DNA from: Variovorax sp. PMC12
Lineage (GTDB): Bacteria; Pseudomonadota; Gammaproteobacteria; Burkholderiales; Burkholderiaceae_C
DNA: 64,000 bases
NCBI RefSeq assembly: GCF_003019815.1
Contig: NZ_CP027773.1
Location: forward strand, 5,511,501-5,575,500
Direction: 5' to 3'
Of this stretch, positions 16,678-25,385 are shown piece by piece. Both the position numbers and the translations under genes were made by a program. The notes below the pieces were generated by a model. The model had not been told where the DNA came from. It saw only the letters and a list, made by a program, of their open reading frames with translations, and ran no database searches. The first letter of the stretch is position 1. Every line of letters starts with the position of its first letter.

Positions 16678-17349
16678 TTAGAACAGCAATGCCTTGAGCG
16701 GGGTGATGGCCAGGTTGATGACGTAGTAGCCGACGTCCATCAACGGACGCAGCCAGTAGTTGCTGACGACACCGGCGAGCACCAGCGCCATCACGATGAA
16801 GAAGCCGTAGGGCTCGATGCGGGCCAGGAAATTCTGCGCGGGTCCGTTCGGCAGCAGGCCTGCCAGCACGCGCCCGCCGTCGAGCGGCGGCAGCGGGAAC
16901 AGGTTGAAGGCCCACATGACCAGGTTGACCAGCACGCCGCCCTGCGCCATCTTGATGAAAAAGGTTTCATCGATGCCCGCCGCGACCAGCGCTATCAGCA
17001 CCAGCGCCCAGAGAATGGCCTGGATGAAGTTCGAAGCCGGCCCCGCCAGCGCCACCCACACCATGTCGCGCTTCGGATGGCGCAGCCGCCCGAAGTTGAC
17101 CGGCACCGGCTTGGCATAGCCGAAAAGAAAGGCGCCGGAGGTCGCGAAGTAGAGCATCAGCGGCATCAGGATGGTCCCGATGGGGTCGATGTGCTTCATC
17201 GGGTTGAGCGTGACGCGCCCCATGACCTCGGCGGTGTTGTCGCCGAAATAGCGCGCGACATAGCCATGGGCCGCCTCATGCACGGTGATCGCGAAGATCA
17301 CCGGCAGTGCGTATATCAGTACGGTCTGTATCAGGTTGGAAATATCCAC
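16678..17349 (-). CDS. Site-2 protease family (M50) membrane metalloprotease
   Basis: A 223-residue integral membrane protein. The zinc motif HEAAH is in the first TM region (AITVHEAAHGYVARYFG), and the third ligand region is NLFPLPPLDGGRVL. The block LAGPASNFIQAILWALVL is typical of the small YwhC/S2P-like group, which lacks PDZ domains. It probably cleaves membrane-embedded substrates; none is known. It sits between YciO and trpS in a co-directional string, an arrangement I associate with Burkholderiales. Confidence 0.9.
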   Translation of the reverse strand: MDISNLIQTVLIYALPVIFAITVHEAAHGYVARYFGDNTAEVMGRVTLNPMKHIDPIGTILMPLMLYFATSGAFLFGYAKPVPVNFGRLRHPKRDMVWVALAGPASNFIQAILWALVLIALVAAGIDETFFIKMAQGGVLVNLVMWAFNLFPLPPLDGGRVLAGLLPNGPAQNFLARIEPYGFFIVMALVLAGVVSNYWLRPLMDVGYYVINLAITPLKALLF

Positions 17350-17390
17350 GGCGCGATTGTGTCAGACAGGGCGGGTCTCACCGCCCGATT

Positions 17391-18026
17391 TCAGAGCCCC
17401 AGCACGGCCAATGCCCCGCGCCCCTGGCGCACCACGACGGGGTCGTCGCCAGTGCCCATGGGCGTGAGGTCGACCACCGTGGTGGGCTGCGAGGGGCAGG
17501 CCCCGGCGTCGATGACGGCGCCGATCTGCTTCTCGAAGCGCTCGCGGATGGTTTGCGCGTCGTTCAGTGCCTCGGTCTCGCCGGGCGCGATGAGCGTGGT
17601 GGCCAGCAGCGGCGCGCCGTGCAGCGACAGCAGCTCCAGCAGCACCTTGTGGTCGGGCACGCGCAGGCCGATGGTCTTGCGCTGCGGATGGCTCACGCGG
17701 CGCGGCACTTCCTTGGTGGCTTCTAGCAGGAAGGTGTAGGGGCCGGGCGTGGCGGCCTTCAGCAGGCGGTATTGCTTGTTGTCGACACGTGCGTAGTTGG
17801 CCAGCTCGCTCAGGTCGCGGCACAGCAGCGTGAGGTGGTGCTTGTCGTCGACCTGCCGGATGCGGCGAAGCTGGTCGACCGCGTCCTTGTCGTCCAGGTG
17901 GCAGGCCAGGGCGTAGCTGGAGTCGGTGGGCACGGCCACGATCTCGCCGCGCTCGAGCAGCGCGACGGCCTGCTTGAGCAGGCGCTGCTGAGGGTTGTCG
18001 GGGTGGACTTCGAAGTACTGGGCCAT
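17391..18026 (-). CDS. YciO/Sua5-family (YrdC-like) protein
   Basis: A 211-residue YrdC-fold protein. Family blocks are AVALLERGEIVAVPTDSSYA, KHHLTLLCRDLSELANYA, TPGPYTFLLEATKEVPRR, IGLRVPDH and the C-terminal STVVDLT-like PTTVVDLTPMG. The length and the HHLTLLC variant place it with YciO rather than with TsaC, so a role in tRNA t6A formation is possible but not certain. The neighbouring rnm gene parallels the yciV-yciO order of E. coli. Confidence 0.88.
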   Translation of the reverse strand: MAQYFEVHPDNPQQRLLKQAVALLERGEIVAVPTDSSYALACHLDDKDAVDQLRRIRQVDDKHHLTLLCRDLSELANYARVDNKQYRLLKAATPGPYTFLLEATKEVPRRVSHPQRKTIGLRVPDHKVLLELLSLHGAPLLATTLIAPGETEALNDAQTIRERFEKQIGAVIDAGACPSQPTTVVDLTPMGTGDDPVVVRQGRGALAVLGL

Positions 18027-18042
18027 AGGAAATATCTCCGGG

Positions 18043-19020
18043 TCAGGATTCCGCGGGTTCGATCGGCACGCGCCGCTCGCGCACGGTGAGCCATGCGCCG
18101 GCCGCGCCGCACACGGCGATCATCGCCATGCCGATGAGCGAGAAGCGGTCGGGCACATGGGAAAAGACAAGCCAGCCGCCGAGCATTGCAAAGGCGATCT
18201 GCGCATAGAGGTAGGGCGTGAGCGTGGAGGCCGGCGCGCGCTGGTAGGCCAGGATCAGCATGAAGTGCCCCACCGTGCCCATGAACCCCATGAGGCAAAG
18301 CAGCGCCCACCATTCCCACGACGGCAGCGCGGTCCATGCGAAGGGCACCACCAGCGAGGCGATCAGCGTGCCGACCCAGCCGGTGTAGAAGTGCATGGTC
18401 AGCGGGTTCTCGGTCTGCGCGAGCTTGCTGGTGAGCACCTGGAACCAGGCGTTGGTCAGCACCAGCCCCAGCGGCAGGAAGATGGCCCAGCTGAAAGTGC
18501 CGCCGCCCGGGCGAAGGATCACCAGCGTGCCGGCGAAGCCGCCCGCCACCAGCGTCCAGCGCAAGGGCGACACATGCTCCTTGAGCGTGGTGGCGGCCAG
18601 CAGCGTGATGACCAGCGGCGCGATCAGCACGATCGACGTGAACTCCGCCAGCGGCATGTAGCGCAGGCTCAGGAACGCGAAGACGCTCGACGACAGCAGC
18701 AACGCACCGCGCAGCGCCTGGTAGCGTGGATGCCGCGTGCGCAGCAGCGCGGTGCCGTGCAGCGGCAGCAGCACGATCGTGGTCGCCACGGCCTGGAACG
18801 CATAGCGGAACCACACGCCCATGAGAATCGGCACGCCGAGGGTGGAGAACTTGGTGGCGGTGTCGAGCGTGGCAAAGCAGGCCACCGCCAGCAGCACGAG
18901 GCCGATGCCCGCGAGGATGCGTTCCGCCTCGACCCTGCGGGCCGTTTGCGCCGCCGAACGTGCACTGGCCAGCGCAACGGTTGCCGCGTTGTCGATGCCG
19001 GGCCCGGGGCTCTGGCTCAC
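18043..19020 (-). CDS. EamA/DMT-family transporter
   Basis: A drug/metabolite-type exporter, 325 residues, with about ten TM helices and the two EamA halves (first half from ILAGIGLVLLAVACFATLDT; second from TFSWAIFLPLGLVLTNAWFQ). The start is taken as GTG at 19020, overlapping the rnm stop as GTGA. In-frame sequence upstream belongs to rnm DNA and is not hydrophobic. It is tightly embedded between rnm and yciO, but the substrate is unknown. Confidence 0.88.
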   Translation of the reverse strand: MSQSPGPGIDNAATVALASARSAAQTARRVEAERILAGIGLVLLAVACFATLDTATKFSTLGVPILMGVWFRYAFQAVATTIVLLPLHGTALLRTRHPRYQALRGALLLSSSVFAFLSLRYMPLAEFTSIVLIAPLVITLLAATTLKEHVSPLRWTLVAGGFAGTLVILRPGGGTFSWAIFLPLGLVLTNAWFQVLTSKLAQTENPLTMHFYTGWVGTLIASLVVPFAWTALPSWEWWALLCLMGFMGTVGHFMLILAYQRAPASTLTPYLYAQIAFAMLGGWLVFSHVPDRFSLIGMAMIAVCGAAGAWLTVRERRVPIEPAES

Positions 19021-19874
19021 TGCTGAATGCGGTGGCCGAGCAGTTCCCACACAGGAGTGAGCGCGCCGGGCAACGGCGGCAGCTTGCCGAGATCGCAATG
19101 GCTCTCGTCGGGGCTGTGGAAATCGCTGCCGCGCGAGGCGGCGAAATCGAACTCGAGCGCCTTGTCGGCGTACTCGACATATTCGGCCGGCGTGTGGCTG
19201 CCGGTGACGACCTCGATCGCCTGGCCGCCGTGCGCCTTGAATTCCAGGAACAGCGCGTATTCCTCGTTGGCCGAGAACTTGTAGCGGCCCGGGTGCGCGA
19301 TGACGGCGATGCCCTTGGCGGCGGTGATCCAGTGCACCGCGTCCTTCAGCGAGGCCCAGCGGTGCGGCACGTAGCCGGGCTTGCCTTCGGTGAGGAACTT
19401 GCGGAACACCTCGGGCGTGTCGCGGCAATGGCCCTGCTCGACCAGGAAGCGTGCGAAGTGCGTGCGGGAGATGAGTTCGGGGTTGCCCACGAACCTGAGC
19501 GCGCCTTCGTAGGCGCCATGGATGCCGACCTTGGCCAGCCCCTCGGACATTTCCTGCGCGCGCTTGCCGCGGCCGCCGCGCGTGTCGTAGAGGCCCTGCG
19601 TGATGGCCGCGTCGTCCGGGTCGAAGCCCAGGCCGACGATGTGCACCGTTTCTCCCGCGAAGGTCACGGAAATCTCGGTGCCGGTGAGGTAGCGCATGCC
19701 GTTGGCGCGGGCAGCCGCCGCGGCGCGGTGCTGGCCGCCGATTTCGTCGTGGTCGGTGAGGGCCCAGAGCTCGACCCCGTTCGCGGCCGCGCGGGCGGCC
19801 AGTTCTTCGGGCGTCAGAGTGCCGTCGGAGACCACGGAGTGGCAGTGAAGATCGGCATTGAGGATGGAGGACAC
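19017..19874 (-). CDS. rnm: PHP-domain phosphoesterase, RNase AM (YciV/TrpH)
   Basis: A 285-residue PHP-superfamily phosphatase. Metal-binding motifs are DLHCHSVVSDG (residues 8-18), TDHDE, GTEISV, a HPGRY block and the terminal GSDFHSPDESH. E. coli RNase AM is known to trim 5' ends of rRNA and to act on short oligonucleotides and 3',5'-nucleoside bisphosphates; this copy has all the metal ligands. It is first in the operon leading to yciO and trpS, and its stop overlaps the DMT gene start. Confidence 0.92.
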   Translation of the reverse strand: MSSILNADLHCHSVVSDGTLTPEELAARAAANGVELWALTDHDEIGGQHRAAAAARANGMRYLTGTEISVTFAGETVHIVGLGFDPDDAAITQGLYDTRGGRGKRAQEMSEGLAKVGIHGAYEGALRFVGNPELISRTHFARFLVEQGHCRDTPEVFRKFLTEGKPGYVPHRWASLKDAVHWITAAKGIAVIAHPGRYKFSANEEYALFLEFKAHGGQAIEVVTGSHTPAEYVEYADKALEFDFAASRGSDFHSPDESHCDLGKLPPLPGALTPVWELLGHRIQQ

Positions 19875-19971
19875 CCCACCATTCTAGGGGCTATGGAACA
19901 ACGGTGCGGGCGCATGGATGCTATGCACGACGCTACTAAATAAATAGCATTACTGGCCCGCTGCATGCGGC

Positions 19972-21015
19972 TCAGCGCTTCTTGCGGAAAGCCGCCCAGG
20001 CCGCCACCGCGGTAAAGCTTGCCACGATGGCGACAACGATCCAGAAGCCGTGCTTGTGGTCCGCGAGCGGAATGCCCCCCACATTCATGCCGAACAGGCC
20101 CGCCAGGATGTTGATCGGCAGGGCCAGCACGGTGACCACCGTCAGCACGAAGAGGCTGCGGTTGTTGTCCTCGTTGACGTTGGCGGCTATTTCTTCCTGC
20201 AGCAGCTTGATGCGCTCCTGCAGCGCCTGCATGTCGCGCAGCACCACCGAGAACTCTTCCGTGGAGCCGCGCAGTTCCTGCACGTCGGGTTCGGACATCC
20301 ATGCCGGCGGCCCCTGCAGCAGCCGGAAGAGGGCAGCCGGCTCGGGCGCCAGCAGCCGCTGCAGCCGCACCAGCAGCCGGCGCAGCACACCGAGCCGCGC
20401 GCGCTTGTGGTCGAGGCGCCCGGCCAGCAGCTCGTCTTCGATGCGGTCGATGCGCGAGGTGACGCCGCGCACGATCTTCACCAGCACGTCGGCCTGCGCA
20501 CGCAGCAGGTGTTCGAGCAGCTCGGTGCTCGAGCGCGGCGCGTCGCCGGCCTTCACGGCCGTGCGCAGCGCATCGACCGAGCGCAGCGGCTTGGTGCGCG
20601 CCGTGACCACCAGGCGCGGGCCCACGCTGATCCACAGCGTGGAGATGTCCGAGGGCTCGAAGCTGAACTCGAAGTGCACGTCGTTGATGACCGCGATCAG
20701 CGAGTCGTCGGCGCGTTCGATGCGCGTGGAGGGCAGCCCTTCGTGCAGCGTCTCGTAGAAGGTGTCGGAGAGGTTCGCGTGCCGCACCAGCCAGCGCTCC
20801 GCATGCGCGTGGCTCAGGTTGAAGTGCAGCCAGACGTACGGCGGGTTTTCTTCGGCGCATTCGCGCTCGCGCTGCTGCGCCAGCCATGCGGCTGCCTGCA
20901 CGGAGTCGATCGCCCGCGCGGGCTCGGGCGCCGACGCGTCGAACAGGTAGCCGGAGATCAGTCCGGCTTCGTCGCCGCCGTAGGACTGGGCGGCGAGATC
21001 ATGAAATGCCGACAA
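19972..21015 (-). CDS. zntB: CorA-family zinc/divalent cation transporter ZntB
   Basis: A 2-TM-GxN (CorA superfamily) transporter, 347 residues. The long cytoplasmic alpha/beta and helical N-terminal domain (PYVWLHFNLSHAHAERWL at residues 63-80 is the family block) is followed by two C-terminal TM helices. The pore signature is LFGMNVGGIPL between them. ALLRTAV-like and GIPL features favour ZntB (zinc) over CorA (magnesium). It lies 10 bp after pit, reading the same way, so read-through is likely. Confidence 0.9.
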   Translation of the reverse strand: MSAFHDLAAQSYGGDEAGLISGYLFDASAPEPARAIDSVQAAAWLAQQRERECAEENPPYVWLHFNLSHAHAERWLVRHANLSDTFYETLHEGLPSTRIERADDSLIAVINDVHFEFSFEPSDISTLWISVGPRLVVTARTKPLRSVDALRTAVKAGDAPRSSTELLEHLLRAQADVLVKIVRGVTSRIDRIEDELLAGRLDHKRARLGVLRRLLVRLQRLLAPEPAALFRLLQGPPAWMSEPDVQELRGSTEEFSVVLRDMQALQERIKLLQEEIAANVNEDNNRSLFVLTVVTVLALPINILAGLFGMNVGGIPLADHKHGFWIVVAIVASFTAVAAWAAFRKKR

Positions 21016-21025
21016 GATGCGTGAT

Positions 21026-22657
21026 TCAGAAGATGCGAGTGAAAAGCCAGTAGAGCGAACCCGACAGCAGCATCGCCACCGGCAGCGTGAGCACCCAGGC
21101 CAGCGCGAGGTTGCGCAGCGTCGACAACTGCAGGCCCGAGCCGCTGGCCGTCATGGTGCCGGCCACGCCCGAGGACAGCACGTGCGTGGTCGATACCGGC
21201 AGGCCGTACATGTCGGCCGCGCCGATGGTGATCATGGCCACCACTTCGGCCGAGGCGCCCTGCGCGTAGCTCAGGTGCGTCTTGCCGATCTTCTCGCCCA
21301 CGGTCACGACGATGCGCTTCCAGCCGATCATCGTGCCCAGGCCCAGCGCAATGGCCACCGCGACCTTGACCCACAGCGGGATGAAGCGCGTGGCGGTGTC
21401 CAGTTCTTCGCGGAAGGTGACCACGCGCAGCCTGGTCTCGTCGTCGAACTTTGCGGCGCCGCTTTTCTCCAGATGGCGGATGGCTTCGGAGGCCAGGTAC
21501 ATGTCGTTGCGCACGTTGGCCACGGAATCGGCAGGCACGCCGGCCAGCGAACCGTGCGCCTTGACCTGCTGGCCGATGCTGCCGGCAGCGGCGGCCAGGG
21601 CCGGCACGACCGAGGCATTGAACTCCCGCGTGCGCACGTAGGTGGAGAGCGTCTCGCGCGCTGCCTCGGGTTGCAGCGCGGGCAGCGAGGTCGGCACGCT
21701 GCGGTTCAGCGCGTTCTGCGCCATCTCGGTCACCGCCACGAACTTGATGGTCTCGTTGGCGGGCATGGCGCGGTTCAGCGCATAGGCCATCGGCACCGTG
21801 CCCACCAGGATCAGCATGATGAGGCCCATGCCCTTCTGCCCGTCGTTGGAGCCGTGCGCGAACGACACCCCGGTGCAGGTCAGGATGAGCAGGCCGCGGA
21901 TCCACCACGGCGGCGGCTCGCTGCCCTTGGGCTCCTCATACAGCGCGCGGTTCTTCACGAAGGCGCGCAGCGCCAGCAGCAGCAGGGCGGCACAACCGAA
22001 GCCGACCATCGGCGACAGCAGCAGCGAATAGCCCACCTTGGTGGCCTGCCCCCAGTCGACGCCGCTGGTGCCGTCGCGGCCGTGCATCAGCGCATTGGCC
22101 ACGCCCACGCCGATGATCGAGCCGATCAGCGTGTGCGAAGACGAAGCCGGCAGCCCGAGCCACCACGTGCCCAGGTTCCAGATGATCGCGGCAATCAGCA
22201 GCGCGAACACCATCGCGAAGCCCGCGCTCGAGCCGACCTGGAGGATCAGCTCCACCGGCAGCAGCGCGATGATGCCGAAGGCCACGGCGCCGCTGGAAAC
22301 CAGCACGCCCAGGAAGTTGAAGAAGCCCGACCACACCACCGCGAAGTTGGGTGGCAGCGAGTGCGTGTAGATGACGGTCGCCACGGCGTTGGCCGTGTCG
22401 TGGAAGCCGTTGACGAACTCGAAGCCCAGCGCAATCAGCAGCGCCACGCCCAGCAGGATGTAGGGAACCCATGTCGTGACCGGCACGCCGGAGGCGGCGA
22501 CGTCGCCCACCAGGCTCCAGGCCGTGAACAGCAGGCCGGCTGCCAGCAGGCCCACGAAGGTGATCAGCGTGAGCGGACCGGGCTTGGCGTCGAGTTTCGG
22601 CCGGTGCGAAGCAGGCGCGGACGGCAACTCGGCATGCGGGGCTGCAAGCGTGTTCAT
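21026..22657 (-). CDS. pit: Low-affinity inorganic phosphate transporter (Pit family)
   Basis: A PiT-family phosphate permease, 543 residues, with the duplicated signatures EFVNGFHDTANAVATVIYT (N-terminal half) and SFAHGSNDGQKGMGLIMLI (C-terminal half). About 11 TM segments flank a large central hydrophilic loop (roughly residues 310-430), a form shared with other proteobacterial PitA proteins. It shares a divergent promoter region with ppk2, linking phosphate uptake with polyphosphate use. PHO-box-like repeats lie in that region. Confidence 0.94.
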   Translation of the reverse strand: MNTLAAPHAELPSAPASHRPKLDAKPGPLTLITFVGLLAAGLLFTAWSLVGDVAASGVPVTTWVPYILLGVALLIALGFEFVNGFHDTANAVATVIYTHSLPPNFAVVWSGFFNFLGVLVSSGAVAFGIIALLPVELILQVGSSAGFAMVFALLIAAIIWNLGTWWLGLPASSSHTLIGSIIGVGVANALMHGRDGTSGVDWGQATKVGYSLLLSPMVGFGCAALLLLALRAFVKNRALYEEPKGSEPPPWWIRGLLILTCTGVSFAHGSNDGQKGMGLIMLILVGTVPMAYALNRAMPANETIKFVAVTEMAQNALNRSVPTSLPALQPEAARETLSTYVRTREFNASVVPALAAAAGSIGQQVKAHGSLAGVPADSVANVRNDMYLASEAIRHLEKSGAAKFDDETRLRVVTFREELDTATRFIPLWVKVAVAIALGLGTMIGWKRIVVTVGEKIGKTHLSYAQGASAEVVAMITIGAADMYGLPVSTTHVLSSGVAGTMTASGSGLQLSTLRNLALAWVLTLPVAMLLSGSLYWLFTRIF

Positions 22658-22702
22658 GGACGATTCTGGGGTGTTGGAATGGCTTCAGATGGTGTTCGCC
22701 GC

Positions 22703-22722
22703 GTGTGACAACTACATGTCAA
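22703..22722 (-). promoter_or_regulatory. PHO-box-like site facing pit
   Basis: On the minus strand the sequence reads TTGACAT-GTAG-TTGTCAC, two 7-base units 11 bp apart. This is the spacing of PhoB boxes (consensus CTGTCAT-N4-CTGTCAT), with 5/7 and 6/7 matches. It lies about 45 bp upstream of the pit ATG. Confidence 0.4.
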
Positions 22723-22733
22723 CGGCGTCCAGA

Positions 22734-22751
22734 CCGTCACGTAGTCGTCAT
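22734..22751 (+). promoter_or_regulatory. PHO-box-like site facing ppk2
   Basis: CCGTCAC-GTAG-TCGTCAT, two units 11 bp apart with the same GTAG spacer as the pit-facing site but in the opposite orientation. It lies 59 bp upstream of the ppk2 ATG. Confidence 0.4.
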
Positions 22752-22810
22752 ACAGGGCGAGCAGCATGCCTTTTCGCCTCCCTTCAATCCTTTTCTCCTG
22801 CTGCCCCACC

Positions 22811-23737
22811 ATGCCGACGAGCGCACTTCCCGACCATGAAGAACTGATGCAACGCATCGCCCGCGACCTGATCGACAGCTACGACGAAGAGCTGGAACTG
22901 GAGATCGAGGACCGCAACATCGACGGCCTCGACCCCTCGGCCGGCATCGGCGCCGCCACCAACAAGGCCGCCCGGCAGGCCTACTTCAAGGAACTGTTCC
23001 GCCTGCAGGGCGAGCTGGTCAAGCTGCAGGACTGGGTGCAGCACAGCAAGCAGAAAGTAGTCATCCTGTTCGAAGGCCGCGACGCCGCCGGCAAGGGCGG
23101 CGTCATCAAGCGCATCACCCAGCGGCTGAACCCGCGCGTGGCCCGCGTCGCCGCGCTGCCGGCGCCCAACGACCGCGAACGCACCCAGTGGTACTTCCAG
23201 CGCTATGCCGCGCACCTGCCGGCCGCCGGCGAGATGGTGCTGTTCGACCGCAGCTGGTACAACCGCGCCGGCGTGGAGCGCGTGATGGGCTTCTGCACGG
23301 ACGACGAGTACGAAGAATTCTTCCGCACCGTGCCCGAGTTCGAGAAGATGCTCGTGCGCTCGGGCATCAAGCTCATCAAGTACTGGTTCTCCATCACCGA
23401 CGACGAGCAGCACATGCGCTTCCTCGGCCGCATCCATGACCCGCTCAAGCAATGGAAGCTGAGCCCCATGGACCTGGAAAGCCGCCGCCGCTGGGAGGAA
23501 TACACCAAGGCGAAGGAAATCATGCTGGAGCGCACCCACATTCCGGAAGCGCCGTGGTGGGTGGTGCAGGCGGTCGACAAGAAGAAGGCGCGCCTGAACT
23601 GCATCAGCCACCTGCTCGGCCAGATGCCCTACAAGGAAGTGCCGCACCCGGCCGTCGAGCTGCCCGAGCGCGAGCGCCATGCGGACTACCTGCGCCAGCC
23701 GGTGCCTGCGAGCATGATCGTCCCCGAGATTTATTAA
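22811..23737 (+). CDS. ppk2: Polyphosphate kinase 2
   Basis: A PPK2-family kinase (308 residues, class I size) that transfers phosphate between polyphosphate and nucleotides. Walker A EGRDAAGKGG is at residues 88-97 and Walker B LFDRSWYNR near 144-152. The lid-region residues in RTQWYFQRYAAHLP are typical. The start at ATG 22811 is preferred; an in-frame ATG at 22766 would place the Pro/Cys-rich leader FRLPSILFSCCP ahead of the family start. It diverges from pit. Confidence 0.93.
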   Translation: MPTSALPDHEELMQRIARDLIDSYDEELELEIEDRNIDGLDPSAGIGAATNKAARQAYFKELFRLQGELVKLQDWVQHSKQKVVILFEGRDAAGKGGVIKRITQRLNPRVARVAALPAPNDRERTQWYFQRYAAHLPAAGEMVLFDRSWYNRAGVERVMGFCTDDEYEEFFRTVPEFEKMLVRSGIKLIKYWFSITDDEQHMRFLGRIHDPLKQWKLSPMDLESRRRWEEYTKAKEIMLERTHIPEAPWWVVQAVDKKKARLNCISHLLGQMPYKEVPHPAVELPERERHADYLRQPVPASMIVPEIY

Positions 23738-23745
23738 CCCCCAGG

Positions 23746-23840
23746 CTTCGCGCACTTCGTGTCGCTTCTCCGTCCCCCTTGCAGGGGGCGACACCAACGG
23801 CCCGGCGGAGCCGGTTCCGTGGTGTCTCTGGACTGGGCCG
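23746..23840. repeat. Interspersed palindromic intergenic repeat (Comamonadaceae type)
   Basis: About 95 bp with nested inverted repeats: GTGTCGC/GCGACAC around CCCCC-N5-GGGGG, then CACCA/TGGTG around a GGCCCGGCGGAGCC core. The sequence resembles short repeats I know from many intergenic sites of Variovorax and Acidovorax genomes. It sits between ppk2 and the esterase gene and may act as a transcript-end structure. Confidence 0.6.
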
Positions 23841-23877
23841 CTGTTGGTTTGCGAGGGCTTTGCCTTCACACTGCGCC

Positions 23878-24960
23878 ATGGCCCGTCGTTCCACCGCTTC
23901 TGTTTTTGCCCGCGCTTATGAGCGCAACCTCAAGGCGCTGACCCGGCTCACGCTGAGCAGCAGCAAGCGCGTGGCGGGGCAGGTGCAGCGCGCGGCGGCC
24001 AAGCGGCTCAAGCCGCCGCCGGGCCGTGGGGACTGGCTCAGCGGGGTGGCGGTGGGGGCGGGCGGGGCGCGGGGCTATCACCTGTTCCGGCCGGCCGGGC
24101 TGCAGCTTGCGCCCGGGGAGAAGCTGCCGCTCATGGTCATGCTGCACGGTTGCGGCCAGACGGGGCGTGACTTCGCGGCCAGCACGCGCATGAACGCGCT
24201 GGCCGTGCGCCAGCGCTTTCTCGTCCTCTACCCGGAGCAGGACCGGCTGGCCCACCCGCAAGGCTGCTGGAACTGGTACGAGCGCCGCTCGGGCAAGGCC
24301 GACGCCGAGGCCGCGACGCTGATGGCCGCGGTCGACCAGGCCTGCATGCTCTACCCGGTGGACCGCGACCGCGTGGCGCTGGCCGGCCTGTCGGCGGGCG
24401 CCAGCATGGCGGCGCTGCTAGCCACGCGCTACCCGAATCGTTTCCGCGCCGTCGTCATGCATTCGGGCGTCGCACCCGGCGCCGCCAAGTCGTCGGCCAC
24501 CGCGCTCGGCGCGATGCGCGGCCAGAACGTGCCGCCCATGCCGGTCACAGCCGTCGGCAAGGCGATGGGTGCCGCGGCCGTCTTCACCACGCTGCCGCCG
24601 ATGCTGGTGCTGCACGGCGATGCCGACTCGGTGGTCGCGCCCAGCAACGCCGTCAGCAGCGCGGCCGTGTGGGCCACTGCCATGGGCGCGCAGCCGGGCC
24701 AGCCGCGCTACACGCAGCGCGGCAAGCGCCGGCCGATGCGGGTGACCGACTTCAAGCGCAAGGGCCGCACGCTCGTCACGCTGTGCGAGATCGCCGGGCT
24801 GGGCCATTCATGGAGCGGCGGCGCATCGAAGCTGCTGTTCAGCGACCCCGAAGGGCCGGACGCGACGCGCATGGCCTGGGCTTTTGCGGTTGCGCAGTTC
24901 AAGGCCGCTCAGGGCTCGAAGAAGCTCTGCGAGCCCGCTGTGCCCTGGTCGAATGCCTAA
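23878..24960 (+). CDS. PHB-depolymerase-family esterase (alpha/beta hydrolase)
   Basis: A 360-residue esterase of the LpqC/PHB depolymerase type (PF10503). The oxyanion block LMVMLHGCGQTGRDFA is near residue 85, the nucleophile elbow is GLSAGASMAALL, the acid lies in VLHGDADSVV, and the catalytic His is in GLGHSWSGG. There is no clear secretion signal; the N-terminus is basic (RRSTASVFARAYERNLKALT). The start at 23878 is chosen because upstream sequence is the intergenic repeat. Polyester or short acyl-ester substrate is not resolvable. The 3' end overlaps the convergent HEPN gene by 3-4 bp. Confidence 0.88.
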   Translation: MARRSTASVFARAYERNLKALTRLTLSSSKRVAGQVQRAAAKRLKPPPGRGDWLSGVAVGAGGARGYHLFRPAGLQLAPGEKLPLMVMLHGCGQTGRDFAASTRMNALAVRQRFLVLYPEQDRLAHPQGCWNWYERRSGKADAEAATLMAAVDQACMLYPVDRDRVALAGLSAGASMAALLATRYPNRFRAVVMHSGVAPGAAKSSATALGAMRGQNVPPMPVTAVGKAMGAAAVFTTLPPMLVLHGDADSVVAPSNAVSSAAVWATAMGAQPGQPRYTQRGKRRPMRVTDFKRKGRTLVTLCEIAGLGHSWSGGASKLLFSDPEGPDATRMAWAFAVAQFKAAQGSKKLCEPAVPWSNA

Positions 24961-25385
24961 CTGCGTGACGGCGCGGGAAGTGCGGACAGCTTCTCGGCCA
25001 CGCGCTGGCAGGCGGTGATCAGATCGCGAACGATGCGCTCGTCGATGTTCAGGTCGCCTTCGTACTCGCCCAGATTGCGGATCTCATGGCCTTTGGCCAG
25101 AACCCGCCAGACCTCCGGTCCCAGCGACAGGGTATGAGGCAGTACCTGGAAGACGATGAAGCGATTGCTCGAGCGGTAGCCATGCCACCTCAGCGCGGCG
25201 AGGCACATGGCATGCGCCGCGTTGTAGACGAGGTCGAAACGGCTCTCCAGCGACAGCTGCACCAGTTGCGCATCCACCAGGCGCGCCTGCCCGGAACGCA
25301 GCAAGCCGGCAAATTCGCGAGCGTCAGGCGCTTCCGCGACAAGCGGCTTCGAGGGACCGCACAGGTTTTCAAGCGGGGAGGGCAT
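24957..25385 (-). CDS. HEPN-domain protein, partner of MNT nucleotidyltransferase
   Basis: A 142-residue all-helical protein of HEPN type, coded 17 bp inside the end of the nucleotidyltransferase gene. The blocks YNAAHAMCLAALRWHGYRS and VLAKGHEIRNLGEYEGDL resemble the HEPN group found beside MNT enzymes. HEPN partners are often RNases that the MNT protein neutralises by nucleotidylation. Here the usual Rx4-6H catalytic motif is not clean: RNLGEY has no His. Toxin activity is therefore uncertain. Confidence 0.75.
   Translation of the reverse strand: MPSPLENLCGPSKPLVAEAPDAREFAGLLRSGQARLVDAQLVQLSLESRFDLVYNAAHAMCLAALRWHGYRSSNRFIVFQVLPHTLSLGPEVWRVLAKGHEIRNLGEYEGDLNIDERIVRDLITACQRVAEKLSALPAPSRS

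Noticed and set aside
20000..20900. A 258-codon Ser/Arg-rich plus-strand frame over zntB
   Set aside because: Antisense shadow; composition typical of reversed GC-rich coding sequence.
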